Of a stretch of 64,000 nucleotides of DNA, positions 63,101 to 64,000 are shown piece after piece. Below the pieces are notes generated by a model. The model worked only from the letters and a program-made list of their open reading frames with translations. It searched no databases and had not been told where the DNA came from. Positions within the stretch are counted from its first letter, which is position 1. Each line of letters starts with the position of its first letter. The stretch lies in assembly GCA_963743825.1 (NCBI GenBank), contig CAVURC010000015.1, forward strand, positions 62,001-126,000, in the 5' to 3' direction. Position numbers and translations under genes: made by a program. Source of the stretch: Sva-07 sp963743825. GTDB taxonomy: Bacteria > Actinomycetota > Acidimicrobiia > Acidimicrobiales > Ilumatobacteraceae.

Positions 63101-63932
63101 CTACTACCTTCTCGATGTGGCTCTCACCGACCTCGGGAGCCCCGACGCTGCTCGGTACCGCGGACGGTCGCTCCCGATATTCGAAGAGCTCGACGATCTC
63201 GCTGGTGTTGCGCGGACACTCGGCAACCTGTCGGTCGACGCTCGATACGAAGGTCGGTGGGATGAAGCACTCGAACTCGCAGAGAGGTCCAGCGAAGCGC
63301 AGCAACGGTGCGGCGACGTGACCGGCTTGGCGATGTCGCGGTACAACGCTGCCGAAGTACTCCAGGACCAAGGCAAGCTGGAACTCGCCGAGGAGATGCT
63401 GGTCAGTGCGCGCCGAACGTGGCGAGCCGGCGCTTTCACGCTCGGTGTGGCGGTCGCGAACGGCGCCCTCGGCCGTCTTGCCGTTCGATCCCGTGCCGAT
63501 GCCCGAGCCTTGGAGCTCATCGATCAATCGGTGGCCGCTCTCACCAGCCTCGGAGCCGACACGTGGGTCGCCGAGATCAACGCCCACCGCGTCGAGGCCG
63601 ATCTGTTCGCCGGCCGGTGGGAAGCTGTGCTCCGGGCGACCGACGACTCCGGAGTAACGACCGGCGAAGGCCAGGACGGTGCGTTGACATCGAAGCTGCT
63701 CAGATTTCGTGGGGTTGCGCAGGCCGCCGTCGGCGACGACGAGGACGCCTTTTCGACGCTGTCGAAAGCAGCAGTCGTCGCGTCTGACGCCGGCGCAGCC
63801 TACGAACTTGCGCTCGCGCTGCTGGAACGCTCGAGGTTGTCGGGCCGAGACGATGCTGACCGTTCTGCGGCGATGACGACGCTCGATTCGCTCGGCGTGG
63901 TCGCAGCGCACGTTCTCATCCCGGACTACTGA
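60151..63932 (+). CDS. soluble adenylyl cyclase (ADCY10)-like protein: two cyclase domains, NTPase, TPR (frame broken near 61585 and 62200)
   Basis: About 1,260 residues. Two class III cyclase domains come first. Domain 1 (GSVLFADVSGFTKLSERLAG, GDLISYGGDALLLAFPGERH) has both metal Asp residues, 32 and 82. Domain 2 (HRFVSVAFFQVLDVDQALDT, then RVYTVIGDAVNLAARLMGKA) lacks them but keeps the Asn and Arg of the catalytic VNLAAR, the complementary split expected of a C1/C2 pair. A P-loop NTPase follows (VVEIIGGPGTGKTRLLREFI; AIIIFEDAGFMDDSSADLFT), then about 550 residues of TPR-like helices (AEALGDVAELAARYDKAAAG, LRSCITWAERALDNAVVAGN) to the stop at 63932. This order is that of ADCY10-type cyclases. 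Homology changes frame near 61585 and 62200. Start at ATG 60151; the upstream TTG at 60133 is less likely. Confidence 0.85.
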
Positions 63933-64000
63933 CACGGATCGGGCCGTTGGTCCGTTGCGACGTGACGCCGGCAGGGGTGGAAACTGGGCCCATGCGGTCC
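63933..64000. other. intergenic end of window
   Basis: The last 68 bases hold no feature that can be supported. An ATG at 63992 after GCAGGGGTGG could be the start of the next plus-strand gene, but only three codons are visible. Confidence 0.3.

Noticed and set aside
1..64000. CRISPR arrays, insertion sequences and prophage genes
   Set aside because: No regularly spaced direct repeats, transposase or integrase motifs, or phage structural genes were recognised.

Overview
The window is high-GC DNA with actinobacterial gene content: F420-type oxidoreductases, an Rpf-like cell-wall enzyme, a fused FadE-type acyl-CoA dehydrogenase, HNH proteins of the DUF222 type, and large cyclase-ATPase-TPR regulators. 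Codon use, GGAGG ribosome sites and the large secreted protein with Gly-Thr-Gly-Leu-Arg-Phe-Ser repeats suggest Acidimicrobiia, possibly Ilumatobacter-like; this placement is inference. No rRNA, tRNA, CRISPR array, transposase or phage gene was found.

Region 1 (1-6000) is a run of small unrelated single genes in mixed orientation: YdeI-like protein, ferredoxin, SCO6745-type regulator, phosphoesterase, PPOX protein, helix-hairpin-helix protein, DUF456, LLM oxidoreductase, acetyltransferase. Between nearly every neighbouring pair lies one copy of a ~20 bp repeat, always in the same orientation, which looks like a repeat-delimited cassette array. Region 2 (6000-20300) holds a HelZ-like SNF2 ATPase with a small coupled partner, methyltransferases, an AAC(6')-like acetyltransferase and other single genes, mixed with clear gene remnants (beta-lactamase-like, DUF5655, ArsR, AHSA1) and two further dispersed repeat families. 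It looks like an accessory zone with much gain and loss.

Region 3 (20384-24414) is a two-gene operon: a class III cyclase-homology/NTPase/TPR protein followed by a subtilase with Asn-Pro-Trp-Arg-Ala repeats. Region 4 (24500-53000) is more ordinary: ROK kinase, PQQ-like lipoprotein, a TetR/PPOX divergent pair with a double operator, ketopantoate reductase-like protein, cupredoxin, RecB-like nuclease-helicase, Rpf-like protein, acyl-CoA dehydrogenase, a MacB/LolD-type ABC pair, YpfJ-type metallopeptidase, MFS exporter, VapBC, PhoD, serine hydrolase and metallo-beta-lactamase-fold hydrolase.

Region 5 (53049-63932) pairs a ~2,325-residue secreted protein (short repeats, gingipain-type C25 peptidase domain, Ig-like repeats) divergently with a second, adenylyl-cyclase-10-like protein (two cyclase domains, NTPase, TPR). 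Regions 3 and 5 therefore share one plan, a peptidase carrying short peptide repeats beside a cyclase-ATPase-TPR sensor, and form the best candidate for an undescribed system.

From 25.6 to 62.2 kb at least ten otherwise complete genes carry single-base frameshifts, often in G or C runs, while the first 25 kb shows none of this pattern. This points to sequence errors more than to decay. Such genes are listed at full extent with the approximate break.
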